Counted from the first letter of the stretch, positions 36,801 through 44,208 are shown. The stretch is DNA of 64,000 nucleotides from Heligmosomoides polygyrus polygyrus (GCA_947396885.1 OX377206.1:10594778-10658777), one strand, 5' to 3'. Numbers and translations: made by a program. Notes: generated from the sequence alone by a model not told the origin.

Positions 36801-39800
36801 CCTTCTTATGTACACTTCATGTTTCCTAGGTAATGTGAATAAATAGACGAAGCAGATGGAACCTTCCGGTTTCGAAGATCTCCATCATGATGACTTTGGT
36901 CTCCGATGAAGCAAATAGTTTCATTGAGAGTTTCCAGGGTTCCATGGTAAGGGGTCCCATGGTAAGCCGAAAAGGTGGATGCACATATGTAACCCCAGTA
37001 ATTCAAACCAAAGTGTAAGCGCTCCACCAGCTATATCCCGTGCTATATCACCTGGCCCTTTATTGGGCTAAGGTAAGGTATGGCCTTTGGAATCTTTTTA
37101 TCAGTCAACCAGGAAAAAGAGCTAAGCTTTTCAAGGACGTGTTGTTTGGTTTGATGACCAGTAACATATTTCATCCTTTCAGGCATGGAAGAATTCGGTG
37201 GAAAAATCACTCCATTAAAACCTTGTTAAACACTTTGCAAACGAATGTAAATTTCCTACTACGTCAGGGTAAACCGTCTATTGGTGATTGCCACCAAAGC
37301 ACCAGCCATGTTTTTCCTTTCCGTGACCCAATATTCCATTCGAAAATATTCTAATATTCGAATAGAATATTCGAATCAATATTCGAATTCGAATGTTCAA
37401 AAAATCGCGTTTTTCGAATGTATTCGAATTCGAATGTTCAAAAAATCGCGTTTTTCGAATGTATTCGAATTCGAATGTTCAAAAAATCCCGTTTTTCGAA
37501 TGTACTCGAATTCGAATGTTCAAAAAATCGCGTTTTTCGAATCCATTCGAATTCGAATGTTCAAAAAATCGCATTTTTCGAATGTATTCGAATTCGAATG
37601 TTCAAAAAATCGCATTTTTCGAATGTATTCGAATTCGAATGTTCAAAAAATCACGTTTTTCGAATGTATTCGAAATTCGAATGCTCGAAAATTGCGGGTA
37701 TTCGAAACCATTCGAATATTCGAAAATTTTGCGAGAGCACAACTATAGTGTGTACCGAAGGACATATTCTGAGCCACCGACACTCTAGCACTCTAGCTTA
37801 TGTAGTGTCGTGTCGTGAGATGTAGGACGGACGGACCTGCCCCCTCCCGACAAGGATAGATCCGCCGATTTTTGTTCGTTGGCCGAACAAATTGTAAGTT
37901 CAGGACGTCCACCCAAAACTTCTACTTCTAAGAAGTAGATGAGTTCGCTAGTTTGCTGTCTCACATTCAATAGCTTCTGATGATTTCAAAGAAATCCTGA
38001 GAGTGAGGTGCACCAGACTGAGATAGAAGAAACATCGCTACTGTAGTGCCAATTTTTGCACTTTTGCACTTCTGGAATGAAAACGGTTGTTATTCCGAAG
38101 CATGCCGAGAAGTCCTTTGCTCGTTTCTAGGATCGTAGGTCTGCATTTCGTTGGAAATAACTGGTTCACAGGGATAGTGCTGGGTGTTCATAGTTTCATT
38201 GTCGTCATGCCTCGCTAGAATTCCTTAATTCTGAAGTTAGTGGAGTGGTTGGTGATGCTCACGAACCGTCTTGAGTTAATCCTAGTTAGCGACCTGTTGA
38301 GATTATTCGTATTCTATGTATGTTCGACGCTTATAAAAGAAGCATTTTTATTGAAGAGGTGTAATTGTTCTATGCCGCTTATAGATTTATATATCGGGGG
38401 ATTATTAGCTGCTGGAAATGGAAATGCGGTGATGTAGTAGCGCAGTCAGAGGAGGCGACGTCTGCTGTGTGAACCCTGAATCCAGTTTCTTGGTCCGGGT
38501 TCTTCCTAGGTCGACAATGCCCGTTTTCTCCAGAATAGCCAAATTTCTACCACACTTTTGTCAGAAGAAGAAAATGCTGACTTGTCCATAGCCTGCCCCT
38601 GGGTCATTGTATGTATAGGCCAAATACGCTTTCAAACAGCCTTGACTATAACCCACACGAATGCAATGCATGGCGCATTCCAAGCAGGATTAACACCGTC
38701 GTTAAAAAAACTGGGGTAACTTTATTTTACGATTATGTGTTTACAGTATGCCTTTTTTCGACGTATATTTCTCATGATATGACCTATGTATTTGCGCTTC
38801 AAAATGTTTTACTAGGCGAACTACAAATCAGTGGTGACGCCACAGCGTTTGAGATTAAATTTACCGTAGAAGCGCACTTTATTATGCGGCCTTAGCCTCG
38901 TTTTTCCATGTCCGTGCATGGGAATTCAATAATCCTTGCAAAATTCTCCCGCCAAGAGGTAATAAAGGCCGACAACGCGCATTAAGTAGTGCAGTCGTTA
39001 GTGCACTCGTGATTGCTCGTCGTCATGTAGAGTGCACGTCGAAGCAGGGGACCCTTCGCCGAACGTTTTGGGTAGAAATTGACGTCTGAGGTACATTGGT
39101 TGGACTAATAAGCAGGGATGTTCGAGCTTTCCGTTTCTACGATTTTCGGCTACTTTATGACCTTCCTGTGTTTCATCTTCCGCCTTTTTGCATCGGAAGA
39201 CGGGACGGAAAAGGTTACTCGTCTCCCGAACTTACAGAAGGCAGAAGAAACGGCTACGCCTTGTTTGCTATAGCTTTGTTTGCTTTTTCTTTTTGTTGTT
39301 TTCTAACATTCTAATTCGAATGCTCGAAAATTGCTTTTTCCGAATGTGTTGGGATTTTAGTACTCGGGAGGTCTTTTTGTGAATGTATTCGGCCTCGAGT
39401 ATCTATAAAAACTACGTTTTTCGAACATATCCGAGTTCGAATGCTCGACACTTTCCGGTATTCGAAATCACTCGAATATTCGAAATTTTTCTGGAAGCAT
39501 AACTATAGCTATAACAGCGAGAGTAGTGCACTTCTTACAAGGAAAGTTCCCAACTCATGGTGAGCTTTAGCTATGCTATTTAGCAGGATGTAGGTCCGTG
39601 CGAGCGGAGTCCAGTTTTGCAGTTAGTTTTTGCTGAAAGCTTATTTGAAGACCTTAAAAGAGGTGTGAAAACGTCAACGTGCACAACACTCATCAACCCC
39701 TGTGGCACCCCACGGATGTGCCTCGGTGGCGCACTCGGTAGGAGTGCCGCCTCATAGAAGCACACCTTTGAGCTTTTGAGTTTGAGTCCTTGTACTGCCA

Positions 39801-40934
39801 ATGTTTTTGCACATATTAGTTTGCTGTTATTACCTTTTTTTATGATCACAGGAGTCAATTTAGACCCAATGATTACAGCAAACCAAGGCTGTCTATTTGC
39901 GCCTTCATATGTGCTTGTTTTTCGACGATGCGTATCAGCACCGTTTCTCTGGAAATAAAAAGTCTTATTGCTCCCTGTCGGAGAAGTGAAATTTGATTTG
40001 AAGGTGTAAAGTACTCGGCCGACAACACGTTCACATGAGAACAACATTTATAGTACAATTATGTACCGATGTGGTCCGACATATTCAACCGTGAGGTATG
40101 CGGTATACGTATTTGAGAGTAGTCGGTACATAATTGTACTAAAAATGTCGTTCTCACGTGAACATGTTGTGGGCCGGCTACTTTACACCTTCACATCAAA
40201 TTTCACTTCTCTGACAGGGAGCAATAAGATTTTTTTATTTCTAGAGATATCATTGATGTATAGGTATGATATGGTGGTGGTGCAGGTATGCATCGTTGAA
40301 AAACTAGCACACATGAAGGCGCATATAGACAGCCTTGGTTTTTATAAGCACTGATGCTCTAAAACTGACTTCCTGTGATCATGAGAAAGTGTAATAAAAA
40401 CAAACCAACATGTGCAAAAATACTGGCAGTGCACGGCCTCGAACTCAAAAGCCCGCCGGTGTGCTCCTATGAGGCGCCACCTCTACCGACTGCACCACCG
40501 AGGCACATCTCGTGGCGTGTCATGGGTGATAATGGTTGTTGCGCGCACGTTTTTACACCTCTTTTTCCGGTCTGTAAAAAAGCGTTCAGCAAAAACTAAC
40601 TACAAATGTGGTCTCCTCTCACACGGCCCCATATTCTATCAAAATAGCATCGCAAAAGCTTACCATGAGTTGGGAACCTTTCCTTGTTAGGTCCAGCTGG
40701 TTCGCTGTATGAAAAGGTTCTAATTTTTGTAAGTGAAAAACTCTGCTGTATTGCAGGATCGACGCCGGCGGTGTGATAGACCGAATGCTGGCGGAGACCC
40801 GATGGCCGGCGAGAGGCGACACGAGCACTTCCGAAGAGGGTCTGGCGTTGTATGTGGATCAGGACGGCGCGGCCAGCATAGACCCGCAGGGAGCTGGCTT
40901 TCAAAAGGTTACCCTCGCCGATACGAGTTTATAG
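9762..40934 (+). CDS. sym-3: SYM-3 / FAM102 (EEIG1) family NT-C2 protein, split gene
   Basis: Nine exons read directly: 9762-9809, 14029-14130, 14727-14840, 14923-15004, 16662-16776, 17719-about 17885, 20165-20307, 32549-32687 and 40757-40934. Phases agree at every junction except exon 6 to 7. The product is about 360 residues. The start [11 protein letters not shown], the C2 segment [16 protein letters not shown], the [14 protein letters not shown] motif and the C-terminal [11 protein letters not shown] ... [11 protein letters not shown] follow the order of vertebrate FAM102A. Family knowledge: SYM-3 and FAM102 carry an N-terminal membrane-binding NT-C2 domain and act in vesicle trafficking and apical extracellular-matrix organisation. 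The middle region (exons 6-8) is acidic and serine-rich and less conserved. The gene spans 31 kb, because its introns have filled with transposons. Orthology is strong; naming it sym-3 is by homology. Confidence 0.9.
10370..10740. repeat. Diverged ATTCGAA-rich repeat
   Basis: A dense run of TTCGAATA-type words in both orientations (CCGAATAATCATTCGAAT, TTCGAATATCTGTTCGAA). It resembles the flanks of the 41-bp minisatellites at 33568 and 37383, without a clean tandem array. Probably an old copy of the same element. Confidence 0.5.
13150..13870. mobile_element. TA-type hairpin element, partial copy D
   Basis: The left terminus (CTCATGTCAAATTTGACTC with CTTTTCAAATCAATTTGG) and interior match copies A and C. 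The right arm is missing. A duplicated segment (AGAGTTTGTCCGT ... ATCTAACCTAAGTGAG) at 13378-13608 forms a local 2-3 unit tandem repeat. Confidence 0.6.
14029..14130 (+). CDS. sym-3: sym-3 exon 2
   Basis: Thirty-four codons with [21 protein letters not shown], an early strand region of the NT-C2 domain. Acceptor TTGTAG, donor GTATGG, phase 0 on both sides. Confidence 0.9.
14727..14840 (+). CDS. sym-3: sym-3 exon 3
   Basis: Thirty-eight codons. [20 protein letters not shown] and [14 protein letters not shown] align with the FAM102 segment ending in an RVSVRK-type motif. Acceptor TTGCAG, donor GTTCGT, phase 0. Confidence 0.88.
14923..15004 (+). CDS. sym-3: sym-3 exon 4
   Basis: EQKGGKSF followed by [16 protein letters not shown], the most conserved stretch of the NT-C2 domain. 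Acceptor TTTTTTTCAG, donor GTTCGT, leaving one base (phase 1). Confidence 0.93.
15005..16661 (+). other. sym-3 intron 4, no feature recognised
   Basis: About 1.7 kb of AT-rich sequence with only a (TTG)n run at 16022-16041. No mobile element or internal exon was recognised. Confidence 0.6.
16662..16776 (+). CDS. sym-3: sym-3 exon 5
   Basis: [20 protein letters not shown] matches the end of the FAM102 NT-C2 domain, including the invariant RQDNS. Acceptor TTGTTCAG, donor GTGAGT. It completes the exon 4 codon as Gly and leaves two bases. Confidence 0.9.
17302..17440. mobile_element. CAG-flanked palindromic element (GGGGCCGGATTCAT)
   Basis: Left end GGGGCCGGATTCATCAACG and right end TTCCGGCCCC (shortened), both bordered by CAG. 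The arms carry GGGTATAGGTGGTA and its complement. About 139 bp, in intron 5. Confidence 0.7.
17719..17885 (+). CDS. sym-3: sym-3 exon 6 (3' boundary uncertain)
   Basis: Follows CTGACCAG and continues the exon 5 frame (GT + A = Val) with [14 protein letters not shown] ... [10 protein letters not shown]. The stop at 17891 requires a donor before it. GTTCCT at 17886 leaves one base, but exon 7 needs two. In-phase alternatives (17851, 17857, 17863) are weak donors. A small missed exon between 17.9 and 20.1 kb is therefore possible. Confidence 0.6.
17886..19185 (+). other. sym-3 intron 6, first part
   Basis: No recognisable element. Two short open frames at 18597-18976 lack flanking splice signals in phase, so no exon is claimed. 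Confidence 0.5.
19186..19488 (+). repeat. tRNA-derived SINE, copy 3
   Basis: Full-length but diverged. A-box region TAGAGCAGTCGGAGTAGG, B-box region CCTCGTTCGGATTTCC, and tail CCTTTATCCCTTATCC. In sym-3 intron 6, sense orientation. Confidence 0.85.
19671..20052. mobile_element. CAG-type palindromic element, 0.38 kb
   Basis: GGGCCGGATTCATCAACG at the left and its complement TTGATGAATTCGGCCCC at the right. Inside, GTAGGTAGGGGTAAACC and complementary blocks repeat. No coding capacity. Confidence 0.75.
20165..20307 (+). CDS. sym-3: sym-3 exon 7
   Basis: Between TTGCTTCAG and GTACGT. Forty-seven codons plus one base at each end, including the acidic run [16 protein letters not shown]. The leftover G joins AG of exon 8 as Glu. 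Composition fits the disordered middle of FAM102 proteins, but alignment there is weak. Confidence 0.78.
20860..22134 (-). mobile_element. Tc1/mariner-superfamily element, decayed
   Basis: Nearly perfect 28-bp inverted ends (CAGGGTGGTCCACATGAAG ...) with TA on both sides (20858-20859 and 22135-22136); total 1,275 bp. The minus strand encodes a transposase in several frames. An N-terminal helix-turn-helix region near 21990-21780 reads [20 protein letters not shown]. The catalytic segments are [13 protein letters not shown] (about 21300) and [14 protein letters not shown] (about 21200). Frameshifts and stops make it a pseudogene. Confidence 0.9.
20876..21986 (-). pseudogene. Tc1-like transposase, frameshifted
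   Basis: Begins near ATG 21986 (MVSLRDRS) and ends in a region with [16 protein letters not shown]. The second and third acidic catalytic residues are visible (QQD and SPDLNPMD motifs). At least three frame changes and internal stops separate the blocks, so it cannot make a full protein. The order of blocks matches a complete transposase, so it decayed in place after insertion. Confidence 0.8.
24854..25796. mobile_element. CAG-type palindromic element with nested MITE pieces
   Basis: Left end GCCCGGATTCATGAACG, preceded by CAG; right end TTGATGAATCCGGGCC. Inside are GC-rich palindromic pieces, including an AAGTATAAACTGGGC end at 25585 and a GCCGCGGCCGCCGC block. The interior looks composite, from later TWA-type insertions whose exact borders could not be fixed. 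Confidence 0.55.
25470..25588. mobile_element. TWA-type palindromic MITE, partial
   Basis: Shares GTGGCGTCGCGTCGC arms and the GGCCAAATTGATCGATCG core with 54174-54307. The right end CAAGTATAAACTGGGCA is followed by TTA. The left end could not be paired cleanly. Confidence 0.55.
26470..27700 (-). pseudogene. RTE-type LINE relic (minus strand)
   Basis: Fragments in order on the minus strand: [10 protein letters not shown] (about 27500), [16 protein letters not shown] (about 27320), [20 protein letters not shown] (26912), then [10 protein letters not shown] and [17 protein letters not shown] at the end (26478). The sequence between the RT palm and the C-terminal WAGH motif is deleted. This is an RTE clade common in strongylid nematodes, distinct from the intact element at 28440. 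Confidence 0.75.
28421..28439. repeat. Target-site duplication of RTE LINE, left copy
   Basis: AGATGTCTGAGCAGTTTTC, repeated without change at 31580-31598. Its perfection implies a recent insertion. Confidence 0.95.
28440..28512 (+). ncRNA. tRNA-like 5' terminus of the RTE LINE
   Basis: Starts at the first element base. A-box TTAGCCTAGTGGTTAATAG, then B-box AGGTTCGACTCCC 36 nt later. GAGTT at the start can pair with GGCTC at 28499-28503. T-arm pairing is imperfect. It likely supplies an internal Pol III-type promoter or derives from template switching onto a tRNA. Confidence 0.65.
28451..31561 (+). CDS. RTE endonuclease-reverse transcriptase (intact)
   Basis: The frame is open from 28451 (1,036 codons). 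The first ATG lies inside the tRNA-like sequence, so translation more likely begins at 28580 or 28703. The APE endonuclease runs from [14 protein letters not shown] through LCLQETRW (catalytic Glu near residue 131), AGDMNGH and EVDHILV to [10 protein letters not shown]. The reverse transcriptase has [42 protein letters not shown] and the catalytic YADD near residue 780. The C-terminus has [10 protein letters not shown] and [10 protein letters not shown]. The enzyme nicks target DNA and copies its RNA in place. All catalytic motifs are intact, so it may be active. Confidence 0.96.
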   Translation: MVNSVVSCTNGHRFDSRLRHALPCKNCKNGNGSSVRPRLTGRLMEKPRHKTMITSRNRISVKARTSPGSGAQNPRPSSVVSMRGLPRAERPRLKKLVRLGTLNVGTLTGRSREVADLMKRRRIQVLCLQETRWKGAKAKEIGEGVKLYYNGEDTKRNGVGIAVAESLKDSVAAVQRINDRIMSLRLDTKEGYWTIMSVYAPQTGCSEHDKDDFYLSLEEAIRSVPEGDYLSIAGDMNGHVGSGRRGVERVHGGKGIGLVNPDGERILDLAIAHDLAVCSTFFAKRESQKVTYASGGRRTEVDHILVRRAALKTVRNVKVIPGEDVASQHRPLVADLSIPLPTRPKVRTEPRIRWWRLRGSERNELRRAVLEAGLPDPAGPVNETWRRVAETILRCAKETLGETKGGTRGNKSAWFWNEEVQAAVKRKKEAYKLWQKTRAPEHLTAYRKLKRLAKTAVAKAKNAEMDALYEKLDGPEGEKFAIRLAKARHRASLDIRVVKTVKSADGRVLRKPVEVRERWEEYFKELLNEEFPRREAEEEQPTEGPIPPWTQEEVRKAIRKMKLGKAAGPDGVPVEAWKVLGNLRINWLTQFLNRITKEGKMPDDWRNSTIAPIFKQKGDASECSNYRGIKLISHTMKIYERLVDSRLREMVPISQVQWGFMPERSTTDAIFIVRQVMEKYREKRKPCYLAFLDLEKAYDRLARAVIWNALRGRGVPEHLITVIRDMYEGSKAAIRTPHGVTRKVDITVGVHQGSALSPFLFLLTLDSIVNHLEKDPLRTILYADDIALVADNQEELEEKVQLWQRALADNGLRLNVKKTKFISSEQCAGSILDCQGETIEKVEEFRYLGSDLSEEGSVDQAVRGRINAAWLKWRESTGILCDRRCSRTLKGKLYRTVVRPALLYGSECWALGKAQERQLHAAEMTMLRWACGWTRRDRVRNEDVRAVMKTAPIQLKMREQRLRWYGHVLRRPEDHPTRLALDYEASGKRPRGAPRKRWKDVIKRDLAEVGATADDALDRMRWRQITRTADPATARD
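31580..31598. repeat. Target-site duplication of RTE LINE, right copy
   Basis: Identical to 28421-28439. Confidence 0.95.
32549..32687 (+). CDS. sym-3: sym-3 exon 8
   Basis: After GATTACAG and before GTTGGT. Encodes [19 protein letters not shown] ... RIQSTR. It takes one base from exon 7 and gives AG to exon 9, restoring the conserved TRID junction of FAM102 proteins. Confidence 0.87.
33505..33990. repeat. 41-bp minisatellite element M1
   Basis: About eight tandem 41-bp units at 33568-33905, each with the palindrome TTCGAATTCGAA, then AAAAAATCGCGTTTTT. The left border ACTATAGTTGTGCTCG mirrors the right border of M2. Because 41 is not a multiple of 3, three overlapping frames stay open and give spurious repetitive proteins. 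Confidence 0.9.
34376..34497. mobile_element. Palindromic MITE (GGCTATGTTATACTTCGG ends)
   Basis: Near-perfect inverted repeat: TATGTTATACTTCGGCGACG at the left, complement at the right, with inner GTTGTCGGC arms. Related in end sequence to the AAGTATAA family at 54174. Confidence 0.8.
36000..36310. repeat. Interspersed repeat, copy related to 59290-59940
   Basis: Shares CCCCNGACACGT, TATTTTTCGCTATTTT and the end GGCGCCGATCAATAG ... TAGCGCTTTATT with the repeat at 59.3-59.9 kb. No coding capacity. Confidence 0.55.
37330..37750. repeat. 41-bp minisatellite element M2
   Basis: About seven 41-bp units at 37383-37670, nearly identical to M1. The right border GAGAGCACAACTATAG is the inverse of the M1 left border. 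The flank GAATGCTCGAAAATTGCGGG is shared with M1 and with the remnant at 39310. Confidence 0.9.
38434..38705 (+). repeat. tRNA-derived SINE, copy 4 (old)
   Basis: TAGCGCAGTCAGAGGAGGCG and TTGGTCCGGGTTCTTCC are recognisable A and B regions. The body is strongly diverged and the tail is lost. Confidence 0.7.
39310..39510. repeat. Remnant of the minisatellite element
   Basis: Carries ATTCGAATGCTCGAAAATTG, one degenerate GTTTTTCGAACATA unit and the right border GAAGCATAACTATAG. It abuts foldback F2. Confidence 0.6.
39720..39799 (+). ncRNA. tRNA-like sequence, left arm of F2
   Basis: GCCTCGGTGGCGCACTCGG (A-box region) and TGAGTTTGAGTCC (B-box region), about 45 nt apart. The arm has lost some pairing relative to the right copy. 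Confidence 0.5.
40423..40505 (-). ncRNA. tRNA-like sequence, right arm of F2
   Basis: On the minus strand: GCCTCGGTGGTGCAGTCGG, then a CCTCATAGGAG anticodon-like region, then GAGTTCGAGGCC. Better preserved than the left copy. The longer middle resembles a tRNA with a variable arm, but a full cloverleaf was not shown. Confidence 0.5.
40757..40934 (+). CDS. sym-3: sym-3 exon 9 (stop codon)
   Basis: After [23 protein letters not shown] ... [16 protein letters not shown] ... ADTSL then TAG. It corresponds to the conserved FAM102 C-terminal motif (RIDAD-type helix, then the LFVSRDG-like strand). Confidence 0.92.
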
Positions 40935-41391
40935 TATTCGGCTATAATCGTCTAACTTTGTCCGTATGAAGGCCCAAATTTAACATACTTTGTGGAAGTG
41001 TCTAGGCGTCTATTTCTCCCAACCAATAAGAAGTGTGTTTAGTATTAATTATTTTAATTTCACTTCATGTGTATGACCCGGTGACGTGTGTGTGTGTTTG
41101 TGCGTGTGTCTTCTGTGTCTCGTGTAGAGTATTCCCCTAACCGTATCGCTTAACAGCTGTCCTGGCTACCGTGGTATTGTTCGCTCCCAACACACTATGT
41201 ATCACTTTGATTTTGTGCAGTAATAACTGTCCGGCTCTCTTGTAACCGACGTTCAGCTAGCACATTTTCGTCTTCAGCATATGTATACTCGGGTGACTTT
41301 ATGTGTTCAACAAATGTCATGAAGTTTTTCTTGTGATGCGAAAGGGTTAATAAATAGCTCTACTGTGTAATTGCTGTAATATATACATTGC

Positions 41392-41397
41392 AATAAA
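41392..41397 (+). terminator. sym-3: Candidate sym-3 polyadenylation signal
   Basis: AATAAA 458 nt after the stop. An earlier TTAATAAATA at 41347-41356 is an alternative. Confidence 0.45.
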
Positions 41398-41619
41398 GAG
41401 ACAGATGCTCTAGAGATTGGCGGACGCTCACACAAAACTCGATGCGAATGGATCACGGAAAGCGAGCGCCCATTTCCCTCGCATATCTCTCCAAGCGGGA
41501 GGGTCTGCGGTGCTATTTGAGGTGAAGAGACAGATGTTTTACAGAGTCGTTCTTTTTTTTTTCTCGTCATAAGCAGTATAGATCGATAACGTTCTAACCC
41601 TAAAAAGTAATATTTCAGC

Positions 41620-41779
41620 GGTCGGATTCATCAACGACTAACTCGCGGGTATAGGTGGTAGAGATACCTACGATGAAGCCTGCGTCTCTGACTCTTGCCT
41701 TATCTCTACCTGATTCTTATCTTATCTCCACCCCTATACCCCGCATACCCACGGTTCGATTGTTGATGAATCCGGCCCC
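41620..41779. mobile_element. CAG-type palindromic element
   Basis: CGGATTCATCAACGACTAAC at the left and TTGATGAATCCGGCCCC at the right. The interior is nearly the same as 17302-17440. CAG lies outside each end. Confidence 0.75.
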
Positions 41780-42157
41780 GGCAGTAGTGTAGTAGTGCTC
41801 GCAAGGGTTAATGGGGGGGGGGGGGGGTGCGCGAGAATGTTCGCCATTAGGTGGGATACATCTCATTCTTTTTAAAGTGCGTACTATGCTTTCAACGATA
41901 GCGACGGCAGGACAGGGAGTCGTACTGTGGCAGGACTGAAGGACGGGTCTATACTGTCTACTCGCTCTAAGAGAGGATAGCCGCATATTTATTACAGTAT
42001 TATTTTCTTGTTCTTCCGATTAATTGACGGTGTGTTCGGTAGTTAGTGCCGGGTCCAAATGCAGCGTTGACCCGATTGTCCTTCGAACTGTTGTCAAGTT
42101 TGTTGTCGTAGAGGTATACAGCTCATAGCCGACGCTGATGCATTTTATTCAAAATTT

Positions 42158-42353
42158 GGATCTATCCTAATCGGGAGGGGGCAACCGCAAGCCGATTGCA
42201 TACACTGTTCCGTGCCACACCACCACATACCTTGAATGTAAATGAAACACCTCGTCTCATAAAACACTAGCCTAAGCTCTCTTAGAAAGTCAAGGGAGGG
42301 AACGAATACGCAAAACACTATGTCCACTACACCTCCGATTAGGGTAGATCCCA
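42158..42353. mobile_element. G-tract TIR MITE (GGATCTATCCTAATCGG)
   Basis: GGATCTATCCTAATCGGGAG at the left and the complement of GGATCTACCCTAATCGGAG at the right; 196 bp. Same end family as 57646-58126. Confidence 0.7.
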
Positions 42354-42378
42354 AAATTTGCCCTTATGTACCCATCCA

Positions 42379-42670
42379 AGGGCGCGTGTAGCGCAGTCGG
42401 CAGAGGCGCCGGCTGTCGCCTGCACCCGATACCAGGTTCCTGGTTCGGATTTCCCGCCCAGGTCAACCAAGCCTTCCATCCCTCTGGGGTCGGTGAATTG
42501 GTACCAGACGTCTGGGAAGGATGAAGCGCTGACTTGTTCATCGATTGGCCACCGCAAGTCAGTGTATGGCCAAATACGCATTCATATCGCCACCACGACA
42601 TCCCGTAGAAGTAGAATGCGCTGATGCAAACCAAAAGGGATTGAGTAACGCCGTCCTTGATCCTTTATCC
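42379..42670 (+). repeat. tRNA-derived SINE, copy 5 (well preserved)
   Basis: TAGCGCAGTCGGCAGAGGCG and TTCCTGGTTCGGATTTCC are followed by the full body and tail CTTGATCCTTTATCCG. Near-matching TTATGTACC(C)ATCC flanks at 42365 and 42671 look like a target-site duplication. Confidence 0.9.
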
Positions 42671-43012
42671 GTTATGTACCATCCCACGGCAGTTTCTAGA
42701 ATCTACTACGCAGACATCTCAAGAAATCCTCAAAGTGCTCTCAAGAAATTCCGAATAAAATTCTCGCATTGTCGCACTGTTGGGCGGTCGTGGTTTTCGT
42801 TCTGCTGTTTACCCTGTTCTATTTACTTGTACGCATTAACATATTCCTTCTCATTAACTTTCAATTGTTATTTCTAAGTTCACTATAGCTTAACTGATTA
42901 ATCTTCCCATTTTCATTCGATCCTTTTTGTAGTTCCATCTTCTGTTTTCTTTTCGTTGCTGCCAGTTCTCTACCAATCAATTCTTCTAATCCAGGTAGAT
43001 CAAAGGTCAAAT

Positions 43013-43546
43013 ATGGCTCCAAAAACCCAGCCAACCAATGCCAGAAGGGTGACAGAGAGTTCAACGCAGCCGCAGGAGAATGAAGCAAGAGAGACAACAG
43101 AAGCACGACAGCTTAGGCGAGAAGAGAACGATGAATTTGAAGGGACGTCCGCCGCCGAATTGCTGCGCATGGCCATGGAAATGAACAAGGACACAGCCAT
43201 TGAACGTGTTTCAAGGGCCGCAGCTCAGAGGATGCCGAAAGACCTCTCTGAAGCTATAGAGAGCGACAAACGCGGAAGAAGCATAGTTATCTGTGGATTG
43301 GAAGAGCCTGCGCCTGGCATGCTTCCCTCCGAGAGGCAAAATGCGCTCGAAAGCGATGTTTCCCGGGTCCTGGACGTGTTGAACATCGAATGCCGTCCAT
43401 CGGAAGTCTTCAGGACGGGAAAGCCTGACTCTAAACGCCCACGCCTAGTCAAGGTGGTGCTGCCTTCCACCTCCCATTGGCGCCGCGCTCTTGCAAATGC
43501 CCGGCTTCTTCGAAGTTGCGGATTTCATCACTTGTTGATACGATGA
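43013..43546 (+). pseudogene. CR1-like ORF1, truncated by a stop
   Basis: MAPKTQPTNARRVTESSTQ begins a charged N-terminal region. GRSIVICGLEE ... RLVKVVLPSTSHW ... ANARLLRSCGFHH resembles the conserved ORF1 domain found in many strongylid CR1-type elements, probably RNA-binding. The stop at 43544 is followed in another frame by SMTAEEKKHDYELRQRAR ... WVVYRGELK, the expected continuation, so the protein is interrupted. Confidence 0.65.
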
Positions 43547-43743
43547 AGTATGACAGCTGAGGAAAAAAAACATGACTACGAATTAAGGCAACGGGCGCGA
43601 GAGCCTAACAAGGGCAAGGTGGACAGGGAGTGGGTCGTGTATCGCGGGGAACTCAAGCGCACATCCGACCTTCCTAGGAGATCGGACCATACATTATCTA
43701 TCGTTGTGACCGTGGGACCCGTCGCGGTGGTGGAGTTTGTTGC

Positions 43744-44208
43744 GTGGTAAAGGGAAACCTTAGCATTGTTCCGCGTGTTTTCGAAGCTCCTGGGAAGGCG
43801 GATGTGTTGTGTCTTGATCTATTTTCCCCTAGTAAAGCGTCATACACTAGACTTATAAATTTATACAGACCACCCGGCTCAACTGGAAGCGAGGGTGACA
43901 TTTTGATTGAGACTCTTCAAGAACTTGTGTCTACCCATACTAGTACCATCCTGCTGGGAGACTTTAACCTACAGATTGATTGGACCAATCATCGAGGGGA
44001 TAACGCTATCAGTACCGCTTATTTACAATTTTTCCAGGAAGCAGGCTTTAGGCAACATGTTAATCAGCCCACGCATAAAGGAGCCATCCTCGATCTAGTT
44101 TTCAGCTCGTCTCTGATTATTTATAATTTAAATATCCATCCGCCACTGGCTACATCTGATCACAATATGGTATCATTCGATCTACCCATTAGCTTTGTTG
44201 ATGTATAA
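43744..44208 (+). pseudogene. CR1-like endonuclease, C-terminal part
   Basis: INLYRPPGSTGSEGD, then ILLGDFNLQIDW (catalytic Asp/Asn), then TSDHNMVSFDLP (catalytic His). The N-terminal endonuclease half is lost or shifted and a stop follows, so the enzyme is not expressible as one chain. Confidence 0.8.

Larger units (their letters stand above)
39538..40686. mobile_element. tRNA-armed foldback element F2
   Basis: 1,149 bp with arms of about 500 bp and a short spacer near 40080. Ends CAAGGAAAGTTCCCAACTC and its complement, with TTA directly outside both (39535-39537 and 40687-40689). Each arm carries an inward tRNA-like sequence. End sequence, target site and architecture match F1, though the tRNA-like parts differ. 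It ends 70 nt before the last sym-3 exon. Confidence 0.78.
32688..40756 (+). other. sym-3: sym-3 intron 8 (8.1 kb)
   Basis: It contains two 41-bp minisatellite blocks, a palindromic MITE (34376), a SINE (38434), a 14-C tract (35964), a 36.0-36.3 kb piece of the repeat at 59290, and foldback F2. 34500-35900 and 36350-37270 show nothing recognisable. Confidence 0.75.

Noticed and set aside
33093..37866. A single 4.8 kb transposon with GGATCTATCC-type ends at 33093 and 37840
   Set aside because: The ends match the MITE family, but nothing between them looks like a transposase, and the minisatellite elements explain much of the interval. More likely two separate partial MITEs.
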